This document shows positions 53,601 through 64,000 of a DNA stretch of 64,000 nucleotides, piece by piece. Position numbers and translations under genes: made by a program. The stretch's first letter is position 1. Each line of letters starts with the position of its first letter. Below the pieces are notes generated by a model. That model did not search any database. It was not told the origin of the DNA and saw nothing but the letters and a program-made list of their open reading frames with translations. The DNA comes from Epiperipatus broadwayi (lineage: Eukaryota; Onychophora; Udeonychophora; Euonychophora; Peripatidae): contig JAQFVV010012396.1 in NCBI GenBank assembly GCA_028023455.1, forward strand, positions 3,106,156 through 3,170,155, in the 5' to 3' direction.

Positions 53601-55800
53601 ATTTCAATGAAATATATGGGTTTAATAAAGGGTATAACTTTAAATTTTATATTTATTACTATGGGTTGGATAAAATATCATTTAAAAAAAATTATTGCAC
53701 AATATTTGTTAATAATAAAATTTTAGTTTTCCAGCTGAAGGTCACGTGGTATGGGAAGATTATATTGATTATGTCATTAGATCGATTTTACAGCTGGTTT
53801 GTTGGAATATTTAAATTTAATAAAAAATAGTTTTCATTGGTTTTTAAATAAACTGTAGGGGGGTGAAAAATGTGAGATAAACGGAGATCTAAGGGGTCAT
53901 TCAGTTGCTGATCTGTTTTAAATATATGTGTAGCTGAATCTTAATAGTAATTTAATAAAAAGTAATTTTAAAACTTTATATTTTCTAAAAAAAAATAAAA
54001 GTATGTCTTTAAAACCATTATTTTAAATTGTCCAGTAATGAGAGTGGGCTGAGAAGAAAAGGTAATCTGTTTTTCCTGACAGTTTTTCATTCCAGTTGAG
54101 GCATTAAAATTTACGGTAAAATGTTTGCAGAAAAAAATTTCATTTACTTTTATTCTATTCATTTTTTTTTATTTAGAAGTAAAACTTAAATTATTAAGTA
54201 TTGTTATGGCTAAAGACTTTATGGCATTAAACTATAGTATACCTCCTATCAAATTAAAAATACACATGAAGAAATTAAAAAAAAAAAGACATTCAAACAT
54301 TTTAAAATATTAAAATGGAAATGCGTTAGCATCTTATAAATTAAAAGTGACAATAAAGTAATACTTTATTATTTTATAGATGATATATATACATTTAAAT
54401 ATGCTCTTAACAGAATAATGTTTCTGTGGACAATATGTATTTTAAAATACTAATTCTCGTTTATGCTAGTAATATGAAAAGAATTTGTTTGGAAGTAAAA
54501 TTTTAAAAGAATTTAAAATATATTATTAATTTGTCTCTATCAAATGCATAATGTTTGGTTATAATTGCTAGTACTTATAATTAACTTTATGACCGTTGAT
54601 CTTAGTTCATAAAACAAGGAGCGTCCTTAATTATAAACAAAGTCTACTCTTATGTTTTAAAAATAAATAAAAGGAAATTTGTTTTAAAAAAAAAAGAAAT
54701 ATATTTTAAAATATTAAGAAACGTTTTTTAAAAAAAGACCTCTATTTAAAAAAAAAATGCATTTATCTAAAGAAGAACAGTGAAAGTTAACTAATAGATA
54801 TATTATAATTATTCCATGTTTGAACCTAGGATTATAAATATAAAAAACATGTACTCAGCTGAAGAATTTATTGTTTTCAATGCTGGCTTATTTTACTTAT
54901 ACTTATGTTTATTATACTTATGCTACTCAGTTGAATAATTTATTTTCCAGTGCCAACTTATGTTTATCCTTATGATGTTTTATTATTTTAATATTTAAAA
55001 TTATCTTTAAAGATAAAAGAAAGTGAACGTGTTTATAGAAAAAACTACTGAACATTTTTCGTTTGGAAATGATTGCCATGTATATAAATGTAAATTGTCT
55101 ACACATTATGAAATGGAAAAATCATCACGGAGCCGAAATATGAACTTAAGTTAATGTATTATTTTTTTTTTATTGTTTGTTTTATTGGTTAAAAAAAAAT
55201 GAAACCATAAAAATATTTATGCTATTAAATCTTTATGAAACACTTTTTGCATAAATATACAGGTAAACTAGGGTTATAATTTTAAAACGAAATAAGTTTA
55301 TTTGAATGATCAAATGTTTCTTGCCATTCTTAAGTAGATTTAGTTTATTCATCAAGCATTACACTAGTTAGTTTCTATTTAATAATTTTAGTTATAGAGA
55401 CTTAAATATCACAGTCTTATTTTCATATAAATGGGATGCTTTATTCAATTTTTATTTTAAATTTATTAAAGAAGTTTATCAGAGAATATCCATTCATTTG
55501 TTTTATGAATGTTATATTAAGAATAATTACAAATATTTTATATTCATCGAGAAGTAAATATTCTTGCATTTAATTTACCATTTCAAAAGTCCACTAGTTA
55601 CTATATTTTTAGCATTTAATATTTTGTTATGTGTGCATTGTGCCTTGCCTAGAATTTTATATGCATTTAAGTTTAAAGTATTTTTTACAATAGTCAGTTG
55701 ACACATAGTTTGCTTTGTTAGTTCGAATATTGGATATACGTTTTGTATTTTATAAATTTCTTGGAAATAACTTAGTTTAAGTGAAGTATATATCTTGCTA
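50700..55800. other. AT-rich non-coding stretch
   Basis: No coding content recognised in about 5 kb. Small features: a (CA)n(TA)n run at about 52896-52924; an imperfect direct duplication at about 54857-54960 (ctcagctgaagaatttattg versus ctcagttgaataatttattt). The small ORFs at 51450, 53968 and 54125 have no recognisable motif. Confidence 0.55.
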
Positions 55801-55809
55801 TTAGTTAGA

Positions 55810-56290
55810 ATTTGGTAGCCTCAAGAATTAGGCTTAGTTCATAATTTTTGAATATGTTTATGGAGTCGAGAGTATCCTCCATCCATATTGTAATGTAATT
55901 CCATGATTTGATAGTGCTTGTCCTTAAAAGAGGGTTATTATATTGTATTTGTCAGTGATGATATTCACATTTATAAGCATTGAAATTCCCATGAGAGAGG
56001 ATTGTGCTTTTCTGGTGGGTGTTTCTGTTCCCAGATGTACTGAAGATGAATACCAGACATCTTTTTTTTGCCTCGAAGTTAGATATTTTGGAAGCCAACA
56101 TATTCTTTTCCAGCTCTGAGGAGCCTAGTATCTTTATATTTTTGCCTATCATTCATAATGACTTAATGCTAATTCCACCACAGTAGGTGATGTTGTATTT
56201 GTTTTATATTTGTGATGACAAGATATGCTTGTTTGAGGAAATGTATTTCTTCAGGTAGTGGTAGCTAATTTAAGGCTCATAGGTATATCA
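55810..56290 (-). pseudogene. Unidentified decayed coding remnant
   Basis: On the minus strand one frame stays open, with few stops, for well over 100 codons. It runs from KYNITYCGGISIKSL near 56203, through MIGKNIKILGSSELEKNM (56152) and NRNTHQKSTILSHGNFNAYK, to a stop near 55952. It then continues NNPLLRTSTIKSWNYITIWM and DTLDSINIFKNYE to about 55810. An upstream piece in another frame reads LPLPEEIHFLKQAYLVITN (about 56285-56215). Codon composition is more protein-like and less AT-driven than the flanks. I do not recognise the family. A degraded retroelement or transposase is most likely, and a processed host pseudogene is possible. Confidence 0.4.
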
Positions 56291-56299
56291 ATGTTTGAA

Positions 56300-58010
56300 T
56301 TGTGTTGCTATGATAGTTTTATCACACACAAGCTAACCAACAATAAGTTATATTTATTTTAAAGTATAGTAAATATGCATATGGTATAAGTGGCAATTGA
56401 CACATAATAATTTAATATTTTCATCCAGAGTTTCGCCGCTGGATTTGTAAGTCTGTTAGATTATTAATTTTAAAACATTGAGGGAATAATTTTATGTAGA
56501 CTAAATTTATTTATAAAAAAAAATATAACTACTCTCTGATGAATGAATGTCCCATACACATATCTTAGTTTTATTTTAAGATTGGCTTAGCCTAATTTAA
56601 AAATATATCATTAGTTTAATATTAGTTATATCAGTGTAAACAGTTGTAGTTCTCAAAAATATATGCTTTTCCAACTTAGCATTTGTTAAGAGAGGTTCAA
56701 AGATAAACATAGTTTTGTGTGTAATTCTGATTACTAGATGATACCATAATGTTTTAAAATATTTTAATTAAAAAAAAATTATAATGTGCTTATTAAATTC
56801 AGACATTATAATTAAAGTTAAAGATTGTAAAATCTCTAATTATTAAAAGAGGTTAAAATTGAATAGCCTTAGCCTGTTATTAAGTATACTAATGTAAACT
56901 AAAGGAAATTATTAAAAGTCAAAATACTTATGTTAAATCCCAGTGTGATATTGGCAATGATTGTAGTTCATTAAATTTGTAAGAATTTCTTATTGTTCTT
57001 AATAAACCATATTATTATTATTTCAAAAGTGTTGTTTTGTTTGTTTTGTTTTTATATGAGAATATATTACTATCTTGGGTTCCAAGTTCACAAAATCTTA
57101 AAATATAAAAGTTATTGAATCTTAAATTCAGACATTCACAAGGATACTCTAAGTTAATTAAATATAGTGATATTGTTTTGAAAAAAAAACCTATGTTAAT
57201 GATTCTCACATTGAATCATAAATACAGATAATTGCATTATAGCAGATACCTAATTAAATATTTAGTTAAAAGTTTATTTTTTTTATAAATTATCGGTATA
57301 TCTTTCAGATTAAAGATTATGCAATATCAGATTAATAATATTAGTACTTCAGAAGAATATTTTAATTAATATTATTTAGGAGCTGCACTTTATCATATAT
57401 TGACTGCACATCATCTATCATCATCTCAAATTTGATATATTTAAAGAATTCTAATTCATTTGCATTTGAGGTCTTTAGTGGTTGTCTGTGAGTATGGAAA
57501 GGCATTAAAAGTATTCTTGTTCTTTCTCTGCTCAAGTAATATCTTAGATAATAGGCCATTATTAGTTAAATTTAAATTGATTCATTAAATTGTTTGAATT
57601 AATGTTTGTTTTGTTTATTATTTTAAGATTGAACATATTGTAATTATTTTATGGTCAGCTAAGATGTCACTTATTTATTTATTAATCCCAGTAATTCTTC
57701 ATTAGGCAACTTAACTTAAACTTTAATTTTACACAAGAGTGTTAGTTTTAAAATCCCTGATGTTATTTACTCTTGTTGTTTTAGTAAATATAATTCTGTA
57801 AGATAATATTTTAAAGCAAAGCATCATAGGTCTTATTTAGAGAGTGTATAATCTATTAGTAGGACTAATATAGTAAGCATTGATTAGTGATTTAGAGAAT
57901 CTTTTGTATAGTTTATTAAAACATTAATATGCTGTAGTAATTATATTTCATCAGTATTGGATTGGATCTTTATTTGATTATACATCTCTGGATCATCATC
58001 TCTTTCTTTA
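56300..58010. other. Non-coding stretch with one weak ORF
   Basis: Mostly AT-rich with nothing recognisable. The minus-strand ORF at 57362-57559 (including HTHRQPLKTSNANELEFFKY and DDVQSIYDKVQLLNN) is less AT-driven than most in the window. It could be a fragment of the same unknown element as 55.8-56.3 kb, but it has no family resemblance I can name. Confidence 0.4.
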
Positions 58011-58330
58011 AATTTATTGTAACCCCTCTAAGCCAAGTCGTTAAGAGTCTCTCATTATATTTTATTTCATTTCATTCCAATTCTATTCCATTTCTTTTCA
58101 TGTCATTTCTTTCATTTCTTTCTATCATCTCATTTTATTTCTCTCTCCTTTATTCCATATTCTTCTTGTATCTCATTTCTTATATCTTTCTATCATCTCA
58201 GCCATTCAAAACATTCGTTAAGAATTTCTTTTCATGCCATTTGTTTCTATCATCTCATTTCATTTTTTTAGTAGCATTATCTTTTTCTCTCTCTTTTCTC
58301 TTTCTCACACACCCATCTCATTCTAAAAGG
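58010..58330. repeat. Pyrimidine-rich low-complexity tract
   Basis: About 300 bases of T/C-rich sequence built from irregular tttcatttcattcc, tctatcatctcat and tttctctctc units. Two loosely duplicated blocks occur, each with a gttaagag or gttaagaa motif. The ORF covering it is a translation of the tract. It could derive from microsatellite decay. Confidence 0.6.
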
Positions 58331-58639
58331 TTACAATATATATATATTGTAATGTTTATTTATATACGTTGCAAATATATTGGCATTTGGTAAAAGCTAA
58401 AAAATAAAAGTAAATTTAGATTTTTTTTTGACTAATTTTTTTTTTTTTTTTAAAAAAAAAAACGTACAATGAAAGTTAAATTATTCTGTGAGAGAATAAA
58501 AGAATTTCAAAACTAAAAAAAAGATAAGAGAAAGTAAAAATATTTTGGCTAATTAAAGATGTCTGAAAAACTTGATAAGAAAAGAGAACTTTATAACATA
58601 AATTTTATAAAGAATCTACAAGATTATGAACCAAAAAAT

Positions 58640-59100
58640 GCCATGATAATAGCATGTGCAGAAGTTGGAAAACTGGGCCTCTAGTATAAAAGGCAGAGGT
58701 CAGTTTAAAGAAGGACTTGTTTGTTGGTTTCTCTAGTTGGTCTTGGATAACAATAATATATCCAAGATCGCTCTACGCTGAAGTAATTCGGCATGTTGGA
58801 GTGAACCGGAGTTTCTGCGGACATTGTGCCTGAAGATGTACAACCAGAAAAGCTTTCATGACCGACTAAGAAAATGGACCGCAAAATCAACTATAATCAA
58901 AGGCTGTGAGCTCATTTTAACCCCGAAAAACTATGCATAGTTATCTACAACCATCGTAAATTCACTAAAACTTACCAGTAAGTTATGCTTCATTATCCTG
59001 ATTATGACAAAAGTAACATTTGCAAACAATTCTTAAAAATATGTTTAAACAATCCCGATAGAGACATTAAATTTCTTGTGCAAGAGACATTCATTTTTTA
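58640..59100. other. GC-richer island with TATA-like box, possible retroelement end
   Basis: The stretch is markedly richer in G and C than its surroundings (for example catgttggagtgaaccggag and gtttctgcggacattgtgcc). It contains tataaaaggcagaggtcagt at 58685, resembling a TATA box with a TCAGT-type initiator closer than usual. A CTGAAGA...GAAA arrangement lies at 58830-58850. Downstream, a short frame at about 58970-59100 reads VMLHYPDYDKSNICKQFLKI, which looks protein-like but is unassigned. It may be the terminal or promoter part of a retroelement (LTR or Penelope-type). I see no paired terminal repeat. Confidence 0.35.
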
Positions 59101-59835
59101 AGTAACTTTCTAGAAGAAATTTGGAAGTGAACTGTAATTGTAAAATTGTTTTTTATTAATTGATTCATGTCTGAATTAAGTGTGTTCTCTCCAATTTATT
59201 TGATTAATAATTTCCTTTAAACACTTTTAATTTATTAAAATAAAAATATTTCTAATACCAATTTACGTTTGTGCGTTATTCTATAATATTTATTAGTTTT
59301 TATTATTAAATTTATTAATAGTTTAAGAAGATTTAAGAATGTAATTTACCTTTGCCAATATGTTTGAATAAGCCCAGGAATAATAATCTCAAAAAATAAT
59401 TCTCATTACGGTAAGATGCAATACTGATTAGTTTAAAAGTATTTTTATTTTTTTATTTGTGAGACGTTATTTGACTATTTCAGTGGTCCCTTTAGAATAA
59501 AAGGACCTGACACCCATATTAAATAAATTAAAAGCTGATTTCATCAATAGCATAATTCTCGACAATTAATAGGCCGAGTTGATCAGGAAATATAGCTATA
59601 TTTTTAGAATAGAAATATAACTTTCTTCTTTTTGACATGGCTTGATCAACTTGTGCACGCAGTTTATAAATTTCAATTTATTGTAATAAATTGAAATATT
59701 TTATTGGTTACAGATATATATAAATTATATTTTTTTATCGGCATTTTCTTTACAAATCTTGTTTTTATATAAATCAAAATTTCTCAACATATCTATATTG
59801 AATTAAATATTTTCATGGATTGTTATTATAATAAA

Positions 59836-60414
59836 GAGTAGAAATGAGGGGATAATATCCATGTAAATAAAAATAGCCTTTAAACTTTGATATTACCAAG
59901 AAATTATTGATTATTACTAATTGACAATCCCTGAGGCTAAATCAGTTTTCTCATCAATCTATAATAGCTCTTTTTGTTGAAGTAAAATGGTTCTTCTTTT
60001 ACTGCAAATCAAAGTTCTTATATAGATTCAAATGCAGAAAGCTATTTTTATAGGTGTGAGAATGTGAAAGAATAGCATCTTTCTTAACATTCTGCAAATA
60101 ACATTTTAAACTTTTCCAGAGAGTTGTATATCATAAATTAAATATTTCTATAAATTATTAAGAAAGATCCTATTCTTTTTCATTCTCATATCTAAAAAAA
60201 AATATCATTCTATGTTTAAATCCATATAAAAACTTGGGTTTGAAGTAAAGAAAGACCCATTTTACTTCAACAAAAACTTCAAAACAAAGACTATTACAGA
60301 GTAATAAATGTGATTGAGTCTCAGGAATTGTCAATTAATAGTAATTGATGATTTTTTGATAACATTAAAGATTAAAGGCTAATTTTATTTACATGTGTAT
60401 TAAATTCTCATTTC

Positions 60415-60418
<4 letters not shown>
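59836..60418. mobile_element. Foldback element with about 255-bp inverted arms
   Basis: The left arm (59836-60088) includes ccatgtaaataaaaatagcc, attgacaatccctgaggcta, ttgttgaagtaaaatgg and gaatagcatctttcttaa. The right arm (60159-60418) carries the reverse complements in order: ttaagaaagatcctattctt, ccattttacttcaacaa, tctcaggaattgtcaat and ggctaattttatttacatg. The loop is about 70 bases. Arms differ at a moderate number of positions, so they are not a recent artefact. No ORF. Probably a non-autonomous foldback transposon. Confidence 0.8.
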
Positions 60419-60448
<30 letters not shown>

Positions 60449-60459
60449 GAAATGAGAAT
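60404..60459. repeat. Perfect palindrome around an (AT)n core
   Basis: attctcatttctattat, then (AT)n, then ataatagaaatgagaat: a 56-base perfect inverted repeat at the junction between the foldback element and the Penelope-like palindrome. Its left side overlaps the right terminus of the foldback. It could extrude as a cruciform. Confidence 0.9.
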
Positions 60460-60686
60460 ATATATATATATATATATACAATATATATATATAAAACCAA
60501 AACTGTCTAACACTATACTAGCAAAATTAAAAATGCAAAACCATAAAACAATACAATACTAGATTAAATCCAAAATTTTACCAAAATCCTTACACAACCA
60601 TGGTTTCATCTACTACAAATAGACCTTCTCAAGTGAAAATCAAACTAAAGAATATATATATACAAACAAACAAACCTTCCCATAAT

Positions 60687-61019
60687 TCATTTCAAACTCC
60701 ACCTTCCCTTAATATCAAAAGAAGTCTTCATAAGATTGATAGCCTCAGAATCAAGGAGTTTTATCACCAAAATCTCCTTTATTCTTCTTTTTAACTCCTT
60801 CTTTTCATAAAAAATAACCAAAGCATTGTTAAACAATATTCTATGACCTGTATTCAATTTATGAATATATAAAGCAGAGTTAAGATACCTATGTTTAACT
60901 CTACTTATATGAACCATAACTCTTTCATTAAAACTAAATTTACTCTGGCCTACATAAAATTTACCACAACTACATGGAATATTATAAACAATACCAGGAA
61001 TAGCCCTACTATCAATAGA
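60687..61019 (-). pseudogene. GIY-YIG endonuclease domain, left arm
   Basis: On the minus strand the frame is open from the spacer edge to the stop at 60687-60689. It contains PGIVYNIPCSCGKFYVGQSK (GIY motif as IVY; CxCG insert; YIG motif as YVG), then FNERVMVHISRVKH with the conserved Arg, a SALYIHKLNTGH histidine segment and KLLDSEAINLMK with the conserved catalytic Glu, ending GRWSLK. All signature residues of the GIY-YIG nuclease fold are present. No Met begins the domain because it is the C-terminal part of a larger pol protein. It is the intact-frame member of the pair. Confidence 0.82.
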
Positions 61020-61116
61020 CTGCTTTGTTTATAGGAATAGTCATTTGTTAGGTGGAGTGGAGGTTGCATGGAGGAAAGGTTCTAATTTGAATTCATTACT
61101 TAATGGTTGAAAGTAG

Positions 61117-61448
61117 TCTATTGATAGTAGGTCTATTTCCGGTACTGTTTATAAAATTCCATGTAGTTGTGGTAAATTTTATGTAGGCCAGAGTAAATTT
61201 AGTCTTAATAAAAGGGTTAAGATTCATATAAGTAGAGTTAAACATAGGTATCTTAATTCTGCTTTATATATTCATGAATTAAATACAGGTCATAGAATAT
61301 TGTTTAACAATGTTTCAGTTATTTTTTATAAAAAGATTGAGTTAAAAAGAAGCATAAAGAGACTTTGATGATAAAACTCCTTGATTCTGAGGCTATCAAT
61401 CTTATGAAGACTTCTTTTGATATTAAGGGAAAGTGGAGTTTGAAATAA
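61117..61448 (+). pseudogene. GIY-YIG endonuclease domain, right arm, one-base frameshift
   Basis: The plus-strand frame from 61117 reads SGTVYKIPCSCGKFYVGQSK, NKRVKIHISRVKH and SALYIHELNTGHRI, then meets stops near 61368. In a shifted frame it resumes MIKLLDSEAINLMK and ends GKWSLK before the stop at 61446-61448. Comparison with the left arm places the lesion at aaagag (about 61355-61361), where the left arm has aaaggag: one G is missing. Apart from that the catalytic residues agree with the left arm. Confidence 0.82.
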
Positions 61449-61470
61449 ATTATGGGAAGGTTTGTTTGTT

Positions 61471-61519
<49 letters not shown>

Positions 61520-61634
61520 TTTCTTTAGTTTGATTTTCACTTGAGAGGTCTATCTGTAGTAGATGAAACCATGGTTGTGTAAGGATTTTGGTAAAATTTT
61601 GGATTTAATCTAGTATTGTATTGTTTTATGGTTT

Positions 61635-61638
<4 letters not shown>

Positions 61639-61694
<56 letters not shown>
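61639..61694. repeat. (TA)n tract at the outer end of the Penelope-like palindrome
   Basis: About 28 TA units abut the tgca terminus of the right arm, mirroring the (TA)n tracts outside the left arm. It is likely part of the integration-site preference or element tail. Confidence 0.9.
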
Positions 61695-61697
<3 letters not shown>

Positions 61698-62559
61698 ATG
61701 GTATGAGCTCAGGGTTGAACATGAAGTGATGGAAAATCATTGTCATCAAGCACATTTAATACAAAACCTAAATATACAATGATTATAAGCATGAGAGATC
61801 AGCAAAGAACTAATTATAAGTTTACCAGCATTACAGAGAACAATAATAAATCATTCATCGTCATGAACAATCAAAATACAAAATCAAGAGTCAATCTTGT
61901 GACTGGATGTGAAACTGATCCACTATAGAGCAGGCTAATTATTTAGCCCTTCCAAAACATAAAGCAAATTATATAAACAATAATTTGGATGGACATACTT
62001 AAATATTAATCCATAAGAATATAACAAAAAATAATATTGGAATAATAAATTATGCTGATCATCATTAATGCTCTCTGGCCACTTAATATCATTAATGTAC
62101 TAGCCAACTATAAACTTAATTTCTTAACAAATAATAAATGAAATATAAAGTAAAATTTAGTGCATGGACTTTAAAGAATATCCCTTTGCATCAACTAAGA
62201 TTACAACAAAATAATCAAATTATCTGGATATCCAAAAACACTACACATAAACTCCAATCTATATAACTGACCATTATGCATGAATATAACTCAGGAAGCA
62301 AGAGCTCTATAATTGTCACTGTGAGTAAGAAATAGATAAGTAAATAAAACAATATTTTAATCTTATTCTAGAAGTAAATAAAGTCACTGGAATAACTTAA
62401 TGAAATATAACTTTATTAAGTTGAAACAATAACATGAAATGAAAGGTCTGTAAGCTATGCTATAAATATGAATACATCATTCTGATTTTGAATAAAATAA
62501 TACAAAAAATATGCTATTACATTGTAATTTATATACATCTCAATAAGTTTACATAAAAC

Positions 62560-62720
62560 ATACTGTGCCGGTCAAAACATGTTTATCCATCTAACATGAG
62601 CTGGAACTCACAAAATATACTTCAAACCCAGTCGAGCCCAAGATTTAGGTCAGGAACCAGCCTGGATTCAAACCCACTCTCTAAGCCCCAGATATAACAC
62701 CTAATGAATAACATAATAGT
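62560..62720 (-). other. Possible tRNA-like (SINE-type) remnant
   Basis: On the minus strand, gtgggtttgaatccaggctg resembles a tRNA B box (GGTTCGAATCC type). The block from about 62570 to 62710 is less AT-rich than its surroundings. A second B-box-like string, gtagttcgaattcc, lies at about 62850 on the minus strand. No clear A box or cloverleaf could be drawn, so a tRNA gene is not supported. A decayed SINE is possible. Confidence 0.25.
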
Positions 62721-63547
62721 GATGGCACATGAGAATTAATCTTAATCCAGCCAACTAGCAGAACTGAGCAAAACAATGAGACATCTATTAACTATGACTA
62801 TATTAAAATATACATAAGCATGACTGCAATATGTGGAGGTGAAGGAAAAGGAATTCGAACTACTCAAATAAGTTAGACAATAAAATATATTTTAATATAA
62901 TGAAAAATTATTATACATTTATAAATTAAATACATTAGTATGTGCATGAATGAGCAAGAGGTAGATAATTACATAGTGTTATTCTCACTATTATTTCTCA
63001 TATGCTCTTTATTAGCTTTTTTGGTGGGTCTAATATTAAGATGCCAATTGAATATTAGAAAGAATTACATAATACTGCCATTAACTCTTTGATTTACAGT
63101 TCTGAAATGTGGTGACTAGCATATGATTTAGGAGAGCATTCTGAAATTCATTATACATATGATATAAACTATTTTCACACCATTAAGATTGTGAAAATAA
63201 ACAAAAGACAGTTAAAAGATTATATTTGAAACTATGACAAAATATTTAATGAAAATCATTTAACAATAGCAAGACGAATGCTTTATTTTTCCCAAGGCTT
63301 ATAGATATTCTTAAATATAGATATATAAGTTACGATGGTGGGACTGTATAAGACTGAAATAAATTTAATTAATAAAATAGAAGTAGTTGGCATTTATATA
63401 TATTTTAAGCAAAGCTTAATTTTAATATTAGAGCATTAAAACTGGGCCATGAAGCAAAAGAAATAATAATAATAATACGAAGAAGTTTGTGGTGCTGACA
63501 TAATAGCCTAAAATAATTAAGAGGAAAAGAACGTGCTTCTGGATGAA

Positions 63548-63672
63548 AAATGAAATGGATGGGCATTGCATGTGCCAAACTTAGGGGTCACCACCAGAGG
63601 CCTTTTTATACGAAGAAATAGATGGGCATAGCATGTGCCAGACTTAGGGGTCACTTCCAGAGGCATTTTATA
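63548..63672. repeat. Tandem duplication, 63-bp period
   Basis: gatgggcattgcatgtgcca followed by acttaggggtcac (63558 on) recurs as gatgggcatagcatgtgcca followed by gacttaggggtcac (63621 on), with both continuing ccagaggc and tat(a/g)cgaag-like sequence. Two copies only. No function assigned. Confidence 0.85.
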
Positions 63673-63896
63673 TGAAGACTTGAGAAGAAATCTATGGGTT
63701 CAAACTTGTCGTAATCCCCAGATTAAGAAGCACATATATATAGAACACAAAGATAGGCTAAATGACAGAAACGCAGTAATGATACATGTCTCTAACAACA
63801 TTGAATAAAGTTTACTGCTTTAAAATAAATGACCCTTGTTTGAATACTATAATATGCCATGCAATTATAATATATATATAGAGAGAATATTTCATT

Positions 63897-64000
63897 TAAT
63901 AAAATATACGTTAAGATTTTTACCTAGTAAAAGAAACATTAAGATTTAGATTTCAAATTAATAAAATATACGTTAAGATTTGATTTAATAATAGAAACAT
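63897..64000. repeat. Direct duplication at window end
   Basis: ttaataaaatatacgttaag occurs at about 63897 and again at 63959, each followed by attt sequence and then agaaacat, giving a 62-base period. The second copy ends with the window. Confidence 0.8.

Larger units (their letters stand above)
60535..61638. mobile_element. Penelope-like element remnant as a head-opposed inverted pair
   Basis: Left arm 60535-61021 is the reverse complement of right arm 61115-61638, with a unique spacer of about 93 bases. Each arm, read outward from the spacer, encodes the whole GIY-YIG domain followed by a stop, a short 3' region with a (TA)n insert, the tggtttcatctactacaa block and a terminus at tgcaaaaccataaaac. 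It then runs into (TA)n tracts outside (60421-60490 and 61639-61694). No reverse transcriptase remains. The arms match closely but differ by substitutions, a frameshift and the internal (TA)n length. It is a different family from the one at 14.2 kb but shows the same inverted-tail design. Confidence 0.82.

Noticed and set aside
57962-58393. 143-codon plus-strand ORF rich in Phe, Leu and Ser, resembling a multi-pass membrane protein
   Set aside because: It is a translation of the T/C-rich low-complexity tract. Apparent membrane segments come from TTT, CTC and TCT codons, and there is no motif or splice context.
63000-63310. INSLIYSSEMW-like peptide on the plus strand resembling the LLYGSETW motif of LINE reverse transcriptases
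   Set aside because: Only a single short match, followed by stops with no further family blocks; too weak to call an element.

Overview
This is a gene-poor, very AT-rich stretch of animal genome. Nothing looks prokaryotic: there are no operons, ribosome-binding sites or long ORFs. It holds long microsatellites, one spliced exon, decayed non-LTR retrotransposons, Penelope-like elements and foldback elements. By eye A+T is around three quarters or more. An invertebrate is the best inference; the sequence does not fix the phylum.

The only host gene part I can support is one minus-strand exon at 17771-17978. It encodes a thrombospondin type-1 repeat most like ADAMTS-like protein 1/3 (punctin family), with clean splice sites on both sides. 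The rest of the window contains no other convincing exon, so much of it is probably intron of this gene or flanking DNA.

Layout: 0-4 kb has hairpins and two foldback elements. 4.4-8.0 kb is an RTE-type LINE on the minus strand plus a second 3' fragment. 9.6-15.4 kb is the first copy of a long repeat interrupted by a Penelope-like (GIY-YIG) element with inverted arms. 17.8 kb is the exon. 18.3-19.1 kb is an element with terminal inverted repeats. 22.6-23.0 kb is another Penelope-like tail. 25-26 kb and 28.7 kb are further RTE fragments. 27.0-27.8 kb is a (CCTA)/(TCTA) microsatellite. 33.2-34.2 kb is a 5'-truncated L1/Tx1-type LINE with a 17-bp target-site duplication. 39.6-50.7 kb is the second copy of the long repeat, interrupted by a 6.3-kb L1/Tx1-type LINE. 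55.8-56.3 kb is an unidentified coding remnant. 58.6-59.1 kb is a GC-richer island. 59.8-61.7 kb is a cluster of nested palindromes including a second inverted-arm Penelope-like element. 62-64 kb is mostly unassigned with short duplications.

The most informative signal is the pair of about 5-kb paralogous segments in direct orientation 30 kb apart. Each is the empty site for the other's insertion, which dates the Penelope-like and LINE insertions after the copying event. The second is that two unrelated Penelope-like remnants both consist of GIY-YIG tail sequences in opposed inverted arms. All mobile-element ORFs are broken, and no active system is visible.
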